Shown here: piece by piece, positions 1 through 10,185 of the stretch
Numbering within the stretch: the stretch's first letter is position 1
Layout: every line of letters starts with the position of its first letter
NCBI GenBank assembly: GCA_011009095.1
Contig: VTPC01090917.1
Coordinates: forward strand, 162,862-226,861
From: Ignelater luminosus
Taxonomy: Eukaryota; Arthropoda; Insecta; Coleoptera; Elateridae
DNA: 64,000 nucleotides
Direction: 5' to 3'
Made by a program: the position numbers and the translations under genes
Notes under the pieces: generated by a model
Told to the model about the DNA's origin: nothing
Database searches by the model: none
Seen by the model: the letters and a program-made list of their open reading frames with translations, nothing else

Positions 1-191
1 AATACATATCCGTATAACAATTAAAACTTAATTTAGAAATACATTTCAATACAGTAAAATAAAATAAAATAAAATAAATTTGGTCGGTCTATCTGTACAC
101 GGCCGGCAGGTGCGTCCTTTGATAACGGCTATAACTAAATGAAAACTGTTCTTCTAACAAATAAATAAAAATTCTCGTAACTTCGTTACAA
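1..191 (-). mobile_element. possible LTR edge at window start (fossil)
   Basis: The 14-base word TAACTTCGTTACAA at 178-191 also closes the LTR-like insertion near 55.56 kb (55562-55575). In both places the bases to its left are moderately GC-rich and contain a GGCC-rich stretch followed by an AT-rich tail. I infer that this is the outer edge of a gypsy-type LTR lying on the minus strand and mostly outside the window. The shared word is short, so this is tentative. Confidence 0.25.
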
Positions 192-344
192 CATGTGCTG
201 TGTTTAATCTGTGCTTTCGGTGTGTTCTTGTATTTTTTTTATGGTTTTCTCTCGTTTGGAGAGGTGTTTGATATTATTGACTTCACACTGAGAGATTGAT
301 TATTTTTTTAGTACATTTCAATTTTTTTTTGATATCAATTAGGG

Positions 345-912
345 TTGACAAAATTTGAAATTTTATTATTATAGCAAGCGGGCACGCAAGGTGTATTTAA
401 TTCCAGCATTTAGTAAAGTAAATAGAATTTGAAGCCTGTTAGTAGGTTAATTTCTGTTACTTGGGATCTGGTTAGTAAAAGATGGATTAGGTTTATGTCA
501 TCCGAGTAGGGTTATAGTTTTAGTATAGTAACTTCGTGATGCTCTGCTGATTCATTTCCTCTGCACCGTAGTGTAGATAATTAGTTTAGTGAACCGATGC
601 TGAGATTGATGTTAGCTATCAAATTCTTCCTAGTTTTAGCTAATTGGGTTCAGGAATAAATTCTTCTAACAGAGATTTTGATTTGAGCATTTAAGTTTTC
701 CTGCGGAACTTAAGTGGAATCTTTTGGTTTGGTTGGGTGATTTGTTACATCGACGTTGTGGTGGTTTTCTTCTCGGAAGACACCGTCTGTGCCTGTCGAT
801 CCTGATTGTTGCGAGATCAATGGTTACAGTATGAAAAGTCTATATATTGGGATAAATTTTCTCTCTCCTTGTTTTCCTTGCAGATGTTGATAGGTTTTTT
901 TTGTACTCAGCT
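345..912 (+). repeat. dispersed repeat R1, copy 1
   Basis: About 570 bp that aligns along its length with 39170-39752. Shared words in the same order include AGGGTTGAC, GGTTAGTAAAAG versus GATTAGTAAAGG, GTGTAGATA, CTAATTGGGTTC, GAGCATTTA, CCGTCTG and GATAGGTTTTTT. No coding capacity is visible. It could be an untranslated leader or LTR of a retroelement or a non-autonomous element. No target duplication or terminal repeat was found. Divergence by eye is substantial, so it is an old family. Confidence 0.7.
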
Positions 913-914
913 TT

Positions 915-1550
915 TCTCTCCTCATGTTCTGTACCGTATCTAACGGTAGGTAAATGTTCAATTCTAATCTTAAAGGCGCTGCTTTTAGCTTTACAAATCA
1001 GCCCGAAATTCGATCAGATGCTTCTTTCTTTCTGATGCCGATATCGAAGAATTCCTCCGCTCCCTATTGATCTTTTCCAATTTATTTCTTTCTTCATCAC
1101 GCAGCTTGTTTTTTCGCAGGCATTCGGAAAAATCGATTTGTTGCCCCTAATCATCTTCTACTCTAGAATCATCAGCATAGCTCGAGCACAATTTATAAGC
1201 AAAATGGACGCTGTAGCTTTTTTCAGTGTTGCCTTCGCATTTTTGATGGATCCCTTCTTTACAATCATCGCACTGCATCCAGTCTGTCCAGACTCCCAGA
1301 CGTCCGGAGCTCAGTTGGAATAACATGGTTATAGCAAATTTTTTCGCATTTGTTGTATGCCCGTAGCTCCTTTCCAAGGCGAGTGGTGAATTTCGGTATT
1401 TTGAGGAGTTGGCTACTACCCTCCATCTGGGTGTTGGAGATAACGCTTTTGTGTAGTGGAATTAAGTTTGTTATAGGAAATGTTTCTGCGTTTGTTGCAT
1501 GTCCGTACCTTTTTCCTAAGAGGCGCTGCATTTGTTTTGTATTTTAGGGG
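915..1550 (-). pseudogene. zinc-finger-like coding remnant with internal duplication
   Basis: Not assigned to a family. Read on the minus strand, one frame gives WTDWMQCDDC followed by HQKC, which is the spacing of a PHD-like zinc finger. Further downstream comes a charged, probably helical stretch (RDEERNKLEKINREREEF). Just before the finger the segment YGHATNAETFPIT is repeated as YGHTTNAKKFAIT. The DNA of these two copies lies at 1469-1522 and 1331-1383, 138 bases apart. A finger followed by a coiled-coil-like helix is seen in ORF1 of some CR1 or Jockey-type elements. Similar fingers also occur at the C-terminus of pogo-like transposases. Frames change within the region, so it is not functional. 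Confidence 0.4.
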
Positions 1551-1559
1551 TGCGTTTGT

Positions 1560-2845
1560 TACTCTGTTTTTTAATTGAGATGGAATGCCGTTTGTAATAT
1601 AATTTATTGTTTAATAATATGTTCATATTGTTATTACTTTTTATGTGTGTTTGTTGTGAAAAAAAAGGAGGAATTCGTTAAATTATTATTCTTTATGTTA
1701 AATACAGTCTTACAGGCTGCTCATGCTAGCCGCTGTCTTTACACCGCTATTAAAAATAGCAAACAGCAGTTATAAAGATTGATAATATACCAAAAAATAC
1801 AATACTTGATCAGAACGTGAAATAACAGCAAATAATTTTCATAAATGCTAGAATATATCTGAATACTCACATTCCTTTCTGCCACTGGGCTGTATGCAGC
1901 GCGGGTTGTATGCCTGAAAACTATAGCAAATGCGTCCCCGCCCTCTGCTTTCTCACAGTCTATCGGCTTCATAGCAATCCATCAACTTGACATTAGGATG
2001 CTGTTTTCTTCGTGTTTTGTATCTGCATAAACTATTTCAGTTTTAATTGAAAGGGTAATGAATAGTATCTCCTTCTGGTGTTTAAATTTTATTTTCAATG
2101 CCGGTTTTGTCGGCTAAACCATCCTCAGTTGGAAACGTCATGACGTTATAATCGCATATCAGGTTTTTTTTCTCAAAGCCAATGGAACAGCTTAGGTTAC
2201 ACACTTATTCTTCTATAGTTTACAATGTAGCAAATCACCAAAGAAGTATTGAAAAGTCCTAAACTTACCTGTCTTTCCACCTCTCCACTAGGGAATGGCA
2301 TTTCTTTTATATTTACAGTCTAATTCTCCACATCATTAGAATCTTGAGAGTAACAAGTTAGATATTCATGTTCATGTTTGTTTTTGATTTTCATATGTTT
2401 CTTCTTCACCCCCTACACGCTGAGCTTCGTATATCTGATACAAATTTTCAAATTCCAAAGCTTCTTGTTTCTTATCCATCAACTCCTCATACAGGTTCTG
2501 CATCAAAATACTTTCAAAACTTTTACTTAACTGAATCTCTTTATTTGTGGTATCAGTTTTTGGCAAATTTAAATTAAAAAATGTAGCAAACAGCAGAGTA
2601 AGGACGTTCGTTGAATTGACAAATATATTTGCAAAATGTGCAAAACTACTGCAATACTACTACCGATTATAACTCCTTGCGTCTTATATACGTTTGTCAG
2701 GAGGTTGAGGAAACTTTTCTAGAATCCACTCCAAACCGACTAAAAATAGCTTTATCCTTGTATGTATAACCACTACTGTGCAGCTTGTAGCAATTTCCTA
2801 AAAACAAACCCAAATAGAAAATTAACGAGGTTACAATTTGGAAGG
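1560..2845. other. no recognisable gene
   Basis: AT-rich DNA. A minus-strand frame at 1739-1972 and another at 2372-2566 (glutamate-rich, KKQEALEFENLYQIYEAQR) look coding-like, but I cannot assign either. No terminal repeats were seen. Confidence 0.5.
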
Positions 2846-2849
2846 CTTT

Positions 2850-3565
2850 TTGGTTTCGGCTGGGGCAAATCTGCAACTGTTGAAAATGGCATGTCTGGCT
2901 TTAGGGCCACAAGTAATACCTAATAATAAAAATAATAATAATTAGTAATAATAGCAGTTACATATAATAACAATAACAATAGCATTTTAGGTATTTCACC
3001 ATTTAATTAGGATGTAATTCCGGATTACGTATCTAGTGTTGCAACCAGTTCAAATACAGCTGCCACAAATGTGTACCCTTCACCTTCTTTACTTCGGCCC
3101 AGTGAAGCCCAGTCAAAAAGCAGTAGAATCAATTGTTCTTCTGCGCTCCAGCTGAGATGTTCACATTACCCAGACATTCCTACAGCTGAAGATGATCCTA
3201 CATTAGGAAGATTACTTGATGAAGGCATTTTGTCTGTTCGAAAAACAAGAGCAGTAGCAGTAACCAAGAAACTTAACATACAGCTTGGTGCCATACTGAA
3301 TTGCTCAGACCGTATTGCGACTTAAAAAGAAAAAAAACAAGGCAAAAAAGTAAAATAGTGTTAACATCTGTAAAAATAAAAAACGTACAACGTACGGAAA
3401 CTGATACTCTAGTTTTAGCAGACATCGATGTGTTATCAGAAGAATGAAATGAAAATGAAAGCGTAGGATGCCACAAAAGACGACTAAATCAAATGCATAA
3501 GCTGCAATCGTTGGTGTCATAAAGAATGCTCGAGATTTGGTAACATTTGAGACTTCTGCAGAAGG
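2850..3565 (+). pseudogene. pogo/Jerky-like transposase, C-terminal fragment
   Basis: The reading begins with SATVENGMSGFRAT. This matches the G(F/L)(R/K)xTGIxPFNP segment that follows the DDE domain in pogo-like transposases. It then continues through a serine-rich linker (YPSPSLLRPSEAQSKSS) and a basic stretch. It ends at 3484-3553 in a cysteine finger: IKCISCNRWCHKECSRFGN, then DFCRR. Pogo-like transposases of insects commonly end in such a CxxC...CHxxC...CxxC finger. At least two codons of this finger are stops (before IKC, and where the cysteine of ICDFC is expected), and the frame shifts several times. An AT-rich AAT-type simple repeat interrupts it near 2921-2955. The DDE domain is missing upstream. 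It is a dead fragment. Confidence 0.6.
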
Positions 3566-4369
3566 CCGAAGAAAAAACCAATTTCAAATTAGTTTTTTGC
3601 TTTTTTTTTCGTTTTGTTTTCTTAGGCTAATCTCACGCTTAGTGAGTGATCGTTCTTGCTCATGTATACGAGACAGACTGACCATTTGTATTGTTTATGC
3701 TTTTTACCAAAAATTAAAATATTTTTATTTAGTTTCCTATAAATGTTTGTTTATTGCCAGAACCGTATGTGTAACGACTTGACAAAGATAAAGAGTAAAT
3801 TTCAAACAACCTAGCAAGGTTATCTCATTTCTTTCAAGAAGTGGTCGAACTCTCCCGGACCTACCCTAACTGTAGTTGTTGCTACAAAATGAAGTAACCA
3901 TAATTACATTCCCAAGCGAGAAATGTCGCTTTAGGTCCGTATTGCAATTTCCCATAATGCAGGGTTTCTATCTGAAAAACTGATATAACTCGAAATGTGC
4001 CTGTTTTGCTGCTGAAGTCTGTTGCATTATGTATTCTAATTTTCATTATTTTAATATTACACTGATCTGTCTACAGTTTTTATAATTATTATATTTTAAT
4101 ATTTTAATTTTCTCTTGTATATAAAATGCAAATTTTCCAAGACCAATAAATTATTACTATTACTACTATTACACACGTGTATGTTGTTGTGTCAGTAGTC
4201 GTGGTTTAGAGTGCCTAAAGGTAGTTATTATTTTATTATAAACTCTCTGAACTCTTAGTTCTTAAAGCTGGTAGTAGCTGTTTGGTCAGAACAATACAGT
4301 TCACTTATATTAATACTAAAATTATTTTAAAGGTTCATCACTGCAAAAGAAATATTAAGAAACAACGAA
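3566..4369. other. no recognisable gene
   Basis: AT-rich. It probably holds the 5' flank and leading exons of transposase A, but I could not identify exons or an inverted repeat. A plus frame at 3537-3782 is hydrophobic and looks like chance. Confidence 0.4.
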
Positions 4370-6030
4370 TTAATACAGCCATGAGCTATAAAACTATATC
4401 TACTAAATTCGTACCACCAAGATTGTTAAAAAAGCCGTGTAGTAAATAATACCGTCTCAACTGCTCTAAAAAGTTTTCAGAAGAATGTAGGCATGCCATA
4501 AAAGAAAATTATTGGAAATTAGGTGACATTTCGAAATAAAGGAAACTTGCAGCAAGATACATTAGCAAAGTAGTACCTAATTATCGTCATACTGTTGTAG
4601 GAAGTACACGATCCAACAATATGGCTTTAATTTGGAAATACACAATAATCTAGTTAGAGTTTGCAAGCTGTTTTTTAAGAATACTTTGGCTATAACTGAT
4701 TGAATGATACGAACCATAATAGCAAAAATACAAAATGGTTTCCTCAGTAAAGAACGAAGAGGAAAGCCTGGAAAACAAAGGAAATTAGATCCAGCCATTA
4801 AAGAATTAATACAAAAAAACATAGAAAGTTTTCTTCGAATACAGTTCCACTACCTCAGAAATCAAGCAAACCGTAAATACATCGATGGTACACTGACCAT
4901 TGCTGCTATGCATGGTCTATACATTGAAGACTGCAATACTAAAAATCTGCCTTTTAGTAATGTAACAATGTACGAAAGAATTTTTAATTATGAATACAAT
5001 ATTGGATTTTTTCTTCCCAAAAAGGACCAATGTACATTTTTTGAGTCCTTCAATAACGCAGATACCCAGCAAAAAATTCTGATGCAAGCTGAAAAAGATA
5101 AACATGAAGCCGAGAAATTACTGCCTTGTCCAAAAAAGGTTAAAGATAAGGAACTCGCCAAACAAAAATTAGTTAAGGTTGCCTACTTCAATTTACAAGC
5201 CATTTTGCCTACTCCATGCGGTTTTAATATCAGAGTAAAGTAGCTACATATAATTTATCCTTTTTTGATATCGGTAGTGGCAATGGACATTGCCTTATGT
5301 GGCACGAGGGCTTGGCAAGTCGTGGGACGAATGAAGTCGCCACTTGTGTCTTTAACGTCCTTATAAATGAATTCGAAGGTTGTAGCGATATCATTCTGCA
5401 CTCCGGTAATTGCATGGGACAAAACAAGAATAAGTAAATAGCTAGTTTATTTTTATACCTGGTAAAAAACTACAACTTTACAAGCCTAACCCATAAATAT
5501 TTAATTGTGGATCATATGCAAAATGAAGTGGATTCCATTTATTCTGTAATTGAAAAAAGAGAGAGTACTTAAGTTTGGGCCAATTTATGTTCCGGCTCAA
5601 CGGTTTCAAATTGTACAGATCGTTAAGAAAAGGGGAAGTCCTTAGAAAATAACAGAAATGTCTGCTGAAGACTTTTTAGATATAAAACACTTGTCAGAAA
5701 AAACAGCTCCAAGTTTTGTATTGACCAAAACGGAAACAAGGTAATATGGAAGGATATTAGTCATTCGGGCCGAAAAAGAAAACCCAGAGTTGCTAATAAT
5801 TAAAACCAGCTTTTCCGATGAAGATTACAAAATTATCGATACTAAAAGAAAAACAACCAGGGGAAGACCTACATTTTTGGCTAAACTAGAACTTACAAAA
5901 GCACATTCAGCTACCCAGAAAATATCACTGAAAAAAAGATTGACCTAGTGGAACTATGCCGTAGGAATTTAATAAAGAAACCATATCATGCTTTTTACAA
6001 TTCTTTATCAGCAACAGAAAAAGATGATTA
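4370..6030 (+). pseudogene. Sola-like DDE transposase A (decayed)
   Basis: First member of a transposase group also present in elements B and C. In order: STKFVPPRLLKKPCS then a cysteine-rich entry motif (CxxNCSKKFSEECR) near 4400-4500; an open stretch of 179 codons at 4704-5243 containing RRGKPGKQRKLD, YIDGTLTIAAMHGLY, FFLPKKDQC and YFNLQAILPTP; then, after a frame change, CYLWHEGLASRGTNEVA, LYSGNCMGQNKN and HMQNEVDSIYSVIE. The group normally has D in the xDLQ motif, in SDxCxxQN and in the final DSxHSxIE. Here the first is N and the second is G, so catalysis would be lost even without the stops. No TIRs were found. It lies tail to tail with transposase B, about 600 bases apart. Sola membership is my inference from the motifs and from the 4-bp target duplication of relative C. 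Confidence 0.6.
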
Positions 6031-6180
6031 GTTTTCTCATAAGTATAATAATCCTCTCTACCTTTTGTTTTTAATAACAAAGAAGTATTCGTTATTTTGT
6101 AAGCATTGGTACGTTTAAGCGATAATATTTAGTACCTACTGGTGTCATAGTTTTTCTGTTAAGTTTTTAAAAATCGCTGG

Positions 6181-6204
6181 CCTAATTAACAAACCACGTA
6201 ACTC
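6181..6204 (+). repeat. element B left terminal inverted repeat
   Basis: Begins CCTAATTAACAAACCACG and is the exact reverse complement of 10075-10098 over all 24 bases. Confidence 0.85.
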
Positions 6205-6390
6205 ACATTTCCCACTTTTTACAGGAAGAACAAAAAACTGATTTATTCGACAGTGAATAGATAAATTATTATTGTTTATTCTTAACAATAAAGTTTAAAG
6301 TATTCTGAGATGTATATAGGCCATATTGTTATATAATTAAACATATTCATAATTACAATGGTGTTACCAGGTTAGAAATAGCTACGTTAA

Positions 6391-6458
6391 GGAGTTACAC
6401 GGTATGTGTATAAAAGATACGTGGTTTGAAAAATTAAAATTTGGAGTTAAGTGGTCTG
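6391..6458 (+). repeat. element B left subterminal motif cluster
   Basis: Three degenerate copies of the terminal motif GGAGTTACGTGGTTTG: GGAGTTACACGGTATG at 6391, GATACGTGGTTTG at 6416 and GGAGTTAAGTGGTCTG at 6443. Subterminal repeats of this kind are known transposase-binding sites in other DNA transposons. That role is inferred here. Confidence 0.65.
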
Positions 6459-6622
6459 ACAGTGAGTATAAGGTTTTAAATAAAATACTAGAAATTGGAA
6501 TAATGAGATAATTACGATATATTATATTTGGAAACATATAAAAATGTCAAATAAAACAAAATGTTAGTAAAAATACATGTAACGATGGTAATTTTGACCT
6601 TTTCATGGATTGAAGCAGTCTG

Positions 6623-9303
6623 TTAAAATGGCAACTCGTCATAAAAAGAGTGGTAGTCCCTTAGTATTGTACTTTTCAATTCTTGCAGATGGTTGTACTT
6701 TGCTTCCGTTATCTTCAACCTACTGTCGTACAAATTTGGAAAATTTGCTTCACGAAATGCTTGCATTTTGTCTATAGGATGACTTAATGATGGTTTTGGA
6801 TCCTGTCTTTTTCGTCTGGATTTTCTTGAAGCTTCTTCCGATTGTTTTGCGTTATCCTCGCAAGCAGGTAATAGTTTGAACTCATCTTTAAAATTTAGTT
6901 TGTAATAAATTTTTCCGTCGTCAGAATACTTCAAACAGCGGATGTCAGTAACTTTGGCGTCACCTTTCTTCAATCCAGGACGGATCGACTTGTACATTGT
7001 GGGGTTTGCATAGTTTTTGAAGAATGAATGTTCTAAATAAGTAACCTTATAAGGTGTAGTATGATTTCTAGTATTTTTGCATATATACATAATCAGCTGG
7101 CACATGAACTTCTCTCTGTTTTAGATACCGCTCTATGGTGGAGTGCATAGAGTCACACTCCATTTGAGTGTGACCTTTTTCCAGATATTTGCTTTCGATA
7201 CAGATCTTGTACTTAACAGCTAAATGTAACAGGGCATTGCTCAAAATAGAACTTCTGTTTTGATAGTTACAGCCGTCACTGACAATTATTATTTTCTTTG
7301 CATTGTTGCGAAGCGGTAACTGGGATTGAATGAAATGACTTACAATGCTTGCAAACTCATTTGCAGTGAATTCGCCTTTTGTTTCATTCCACAGGTAGCG
7401 TCTTTTGTCTTTAGATCATACATACAAAGGTTGTGGACCGAAAGTTTCCTCCTGTAATATATGCCTGAAGCATTTGATTTAAGACACAATAACAGGCTCT
7501 GAAGATCCACCGTGTAAACATGCTCTTCATTTCTTTTATCGTTGTCTTTTTCTTGCCTAGCAGCGGTTTTCTTCTTTGAATGATCCTTGTATTCTTCACT
7601 AGTAATGTGTTTTAGCGTGTATGCTCTACATATATCACATTGATCTTTCTTCGGTCTGTATAAAGACAAATTCAGATCTTCAAACGTTTTGTGGAATGTA
7701 CAGGAAGGCAGTGGCTTGAATTTTTTTCCTTGCACCAATTGTCAGTATAAACCTTGAACAACTGAGACTTTGACGTCCAACAAGGCTCCAAATAGAGATT
7801 TTGAGAAGATGCCCGACAATAATGTGATTCTACATTTGGCAATGCCAATAAAAACTCTTTTAATAAATTTAATCTTTCATTTAAATTCCGTTGTCTTGTA
7901 ATCTTCTTTGATTGTCTTTTATTTTCAGTTCTCTCGTCGGTTTCGTCTTTTTCTTCCAACTCTACATGATCTTCTCCTCCGTGTTCTAACCACTTGTTGA
8001 CCATCCATTTTCCTATCCCTAAAATTGCTAGTAATGTCTTTCTGCATACTCTGACCTTTGCTGAATTATCTACATATAAATAGAATTTAAAAGAAAATTT
8101 TCGGCGTGAAGTGTTTTCAATTTTCCTATCCCGAGATCTTTGGGTAAAATTTACATCTGTCATAGTTTTTATGAAATTCTTTCTTTCCTTCCAGCTCAAC
8201 TTCCAAAAATCATTGAACATCTTTTGTCTTTCTGTTTCTGTCAATGTCTTGCAATGAAAGGTTTTACCTTTACATTTGCAAGTAACTTCTTTCAACGTTC
8301 TCTTAGGCCTACTGACAAATCCCGTGACTTTTCCATCTATAACCTTTCTCCCTTTGTATTCTTTACCTTGTTCACGTAAGATCTTTGCTTTTCTAACTTC
8401 CCAATCATCTTCTGTTACTTGATGTCGTCTCCTTCTTCTGGGTTTCAGAATATTTTGACTTATATCTTTATCAAGATTTTCAGCTTCTTCAATTGCCTCA
8501 ACTGGTTCTGTGTTATTAACACTGTTATTTATGTCTGTTTTTATTGTAATTATATTCAAGTCATTTATATCAGCTGTTTCTACGTCAATAGCCGTACTGA
8601 TCGGATGATTAGGTTCTGCCATTTTATTATCCTACAGAACTCTAGGTTCTGCTAATTGATTTTTCTCTTTGTAAACTTCAGCTACCACAATTATTTCTTG
8701 TCTACTGTTTACCTCTTGACTTAATTCCGTTGCATCCTTTGTTCCCTTGTCACATGGTTCTGAGATAAAATCATTAGATTTTTCTGCTTGACAGTAAATA
8801 CTTTCACTTATTAAACTATAATCAAGGTCTGTATGGGTCAGTATGTTACAATCATAATGTAATTCTTTAACAGCACTAAGTGCTTCAGTATCTGAAAAGT
8901 CTAGGTTTATAGGGAGACTTCCAAAACTTATATCTTGACTTATATCAAAATTTCCAGCTTCTTCCTTTTCCTCCACTAATTGTGTGTTATTAACATTTTT
9001 GTTATTATTTTCAGTCTCCAATATTATTAAATTATTTAAGTCATTTACATCAGCTATTTGATTTTGAGCTTCAGATTCAGGAAATATTTGAATTAAGATG
9101 CCATTTTTATCAATCATGAACGTGTCTGCTGTAGAAATAATATCATTAACAATGACATCTTCCTTGTCAATCTTTGAAGGTGAATTAGTACAGTCAGTAC
9201 AATCTTGGTTCTTGACCGGCGGCAAAAGCAAACATCCACCATTTCCCTTGTCAGATTGTGCAATTATTGCTAGTTTTAGTATTTTTTTTGTTCTCGAAGA
9301 CAT
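6623..9303 (-). pseudogene. element B transposase (Sola-like), frame-broken
   Basis: The start is ATG at 9303, giving MSSRTKKILKLA. Element C's transposase begins with the matching MSARSMLILKLA. Next come an acidic linker and a second open frame (8622-7672) with CKCKGKTFHCKTLTETERQ, FWKLSWKERKNF, FKFYLYVDNSAKVRVC and PNVESHYCRASSQNLYL. A third frame (7738-7340) has LYRPKKDQCDIC, YTVDLQ and IYYRRKLSVHNLCMYDLKT. Then come YLWNETKGEF, IIIVSDGCNYQNRSS and KGHTQMECDSMHSTIE, and finally a 160-codon C-terminal frame (7105-6623). The likely catalytic aspartates (VDLQ, SDGC, CDSMHS) all survive. There are about four frameshifts, for example in an A-run near 7735 and between DATC and YLWNE near 7395. 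The linker block at 8930-9085 is repeated at 8443-8620. A DDE recombinase role is inferred from the family pattern. Confidence 0.65.
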
Positions 9304-9358
9304 TTTTGAACTGAAAAGTAACAAAAACGTAATTAGTGGTCAGTTTAATAAAACGAAT

Positions 9359-10010
9359 CCAGACCACTTAACTCCTGGAATGTCTTTCATTCAAAACCTT
9401 TAATTGTAGATAAACCCCGTATTTACCGTTTCATATTGAAATAAAACCTCGTAACTTCATAAAGAGCAGATTAGCACACAACGTAACTCCATCTGAGTTT
9501 AGTAGAAGTACACAAAAAATAATGTTTTTCTGCTAGTAAATCCTTATAAAACTTATAAATTACCTGAATTTAAACTAAACTTAGTAAAGTACAATTTTAA
9601 TTAAATTATTTTAATAGTAAACGTTGATAGAATGAAAACGTGTAACTCCTCAAAAATTGCAAACTAACCTAAAACTTTGTTTTGTTAACAAAACACGTAA
9701 ATCACATATTCTTTTCAAACAGGTTAGTTTTCAACTTAAAATTTTATATTCATTATAATTTTATGTTAAAATAATATTATATTGCATTACCAACCTTCAA
9801 ACACGTGTCATATAGCCTCCAAACAATAAAAAAATGTTGTAATCACAGATAAATCCAAACACTGCACAGACAGCACACTTTTGCATTACAACAGGCTGCC
9901 CCTGCTAGGAGTTACTTGGTTTGCAATAACGAAATTCCCTGCTAAAAATATACGTGGTTTGTTTTTCCCTTTTGTTCGACGATTTAAATTTTTTGGAGTT
10001 ATGAGGTTTG
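9359..10010 (+). repeat. element B right subterminal motif array
   Basis: About eight degenerate copies of GGAGTTACGTGGTTTG or its complement lie between the transposase start and the right TIR. Positions are 9359 (complement), 9447 (complement, weak), 9478 (complement), 9638 (complement), 9692 (complement), 9908, 9951 and 9995. They occur in both orientations at irregular spacing. Because the gene starts at 9303 and reads away from this array, it also overlaps the promoter region. Confidence 0.65.
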
Positions 10011-10074
10011 GTGAAGTTGTGCAGGAACCATAAACGAATGCAATAGAATGAAAATCTCAAAATCGTATTTTTTG

Positions 10075-10098
10075 GAGTTACGTGGTTTGTTAATTAGG
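10075..10098 (-). repeat. element B right terminal inverted repeat
   Basis: Reverse complement of 6181-6204 with no mismatch. The base just inside it (C at 10074 read as GG) extends the GGAGTTACGTGG motif. Confidence 0.85.
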
Positions 10099-10185
10099 AC
10101 AACGAAATGTTCTTTTTTAAAATAAAATTATTTGATTTTATATACATTTTCTTTCCTGTTTTCTTTTATGAATTAGTGTGAACCA

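Larger units (their letters stand above)
6181..10098 (-). mobile_element. Sola-like DNA transposon, element B
   Basis: A 3918-bp element bounded by perfect 24-bp TIRs and carrying a minus-strand transposase. No 4-bp duplication flanks the exact TIR ends (CTGG on the left, ACAA on the right). If the element really begins two bases inward at TAATTAAC, the flanks are GGCC and GGAC, a 4-bp duplication with one mismatch. Degenerate copies of the terminal motif are scattered inside both ends. The identical TIRs suggest it is younger than transposase A, although its coding region has several frame changes. Confidence 0.75.

Noticed and set aside
8140-8655. Plus-strand frames of 78-79 codons
   Set aside because: Antisense shadows of transposase B.
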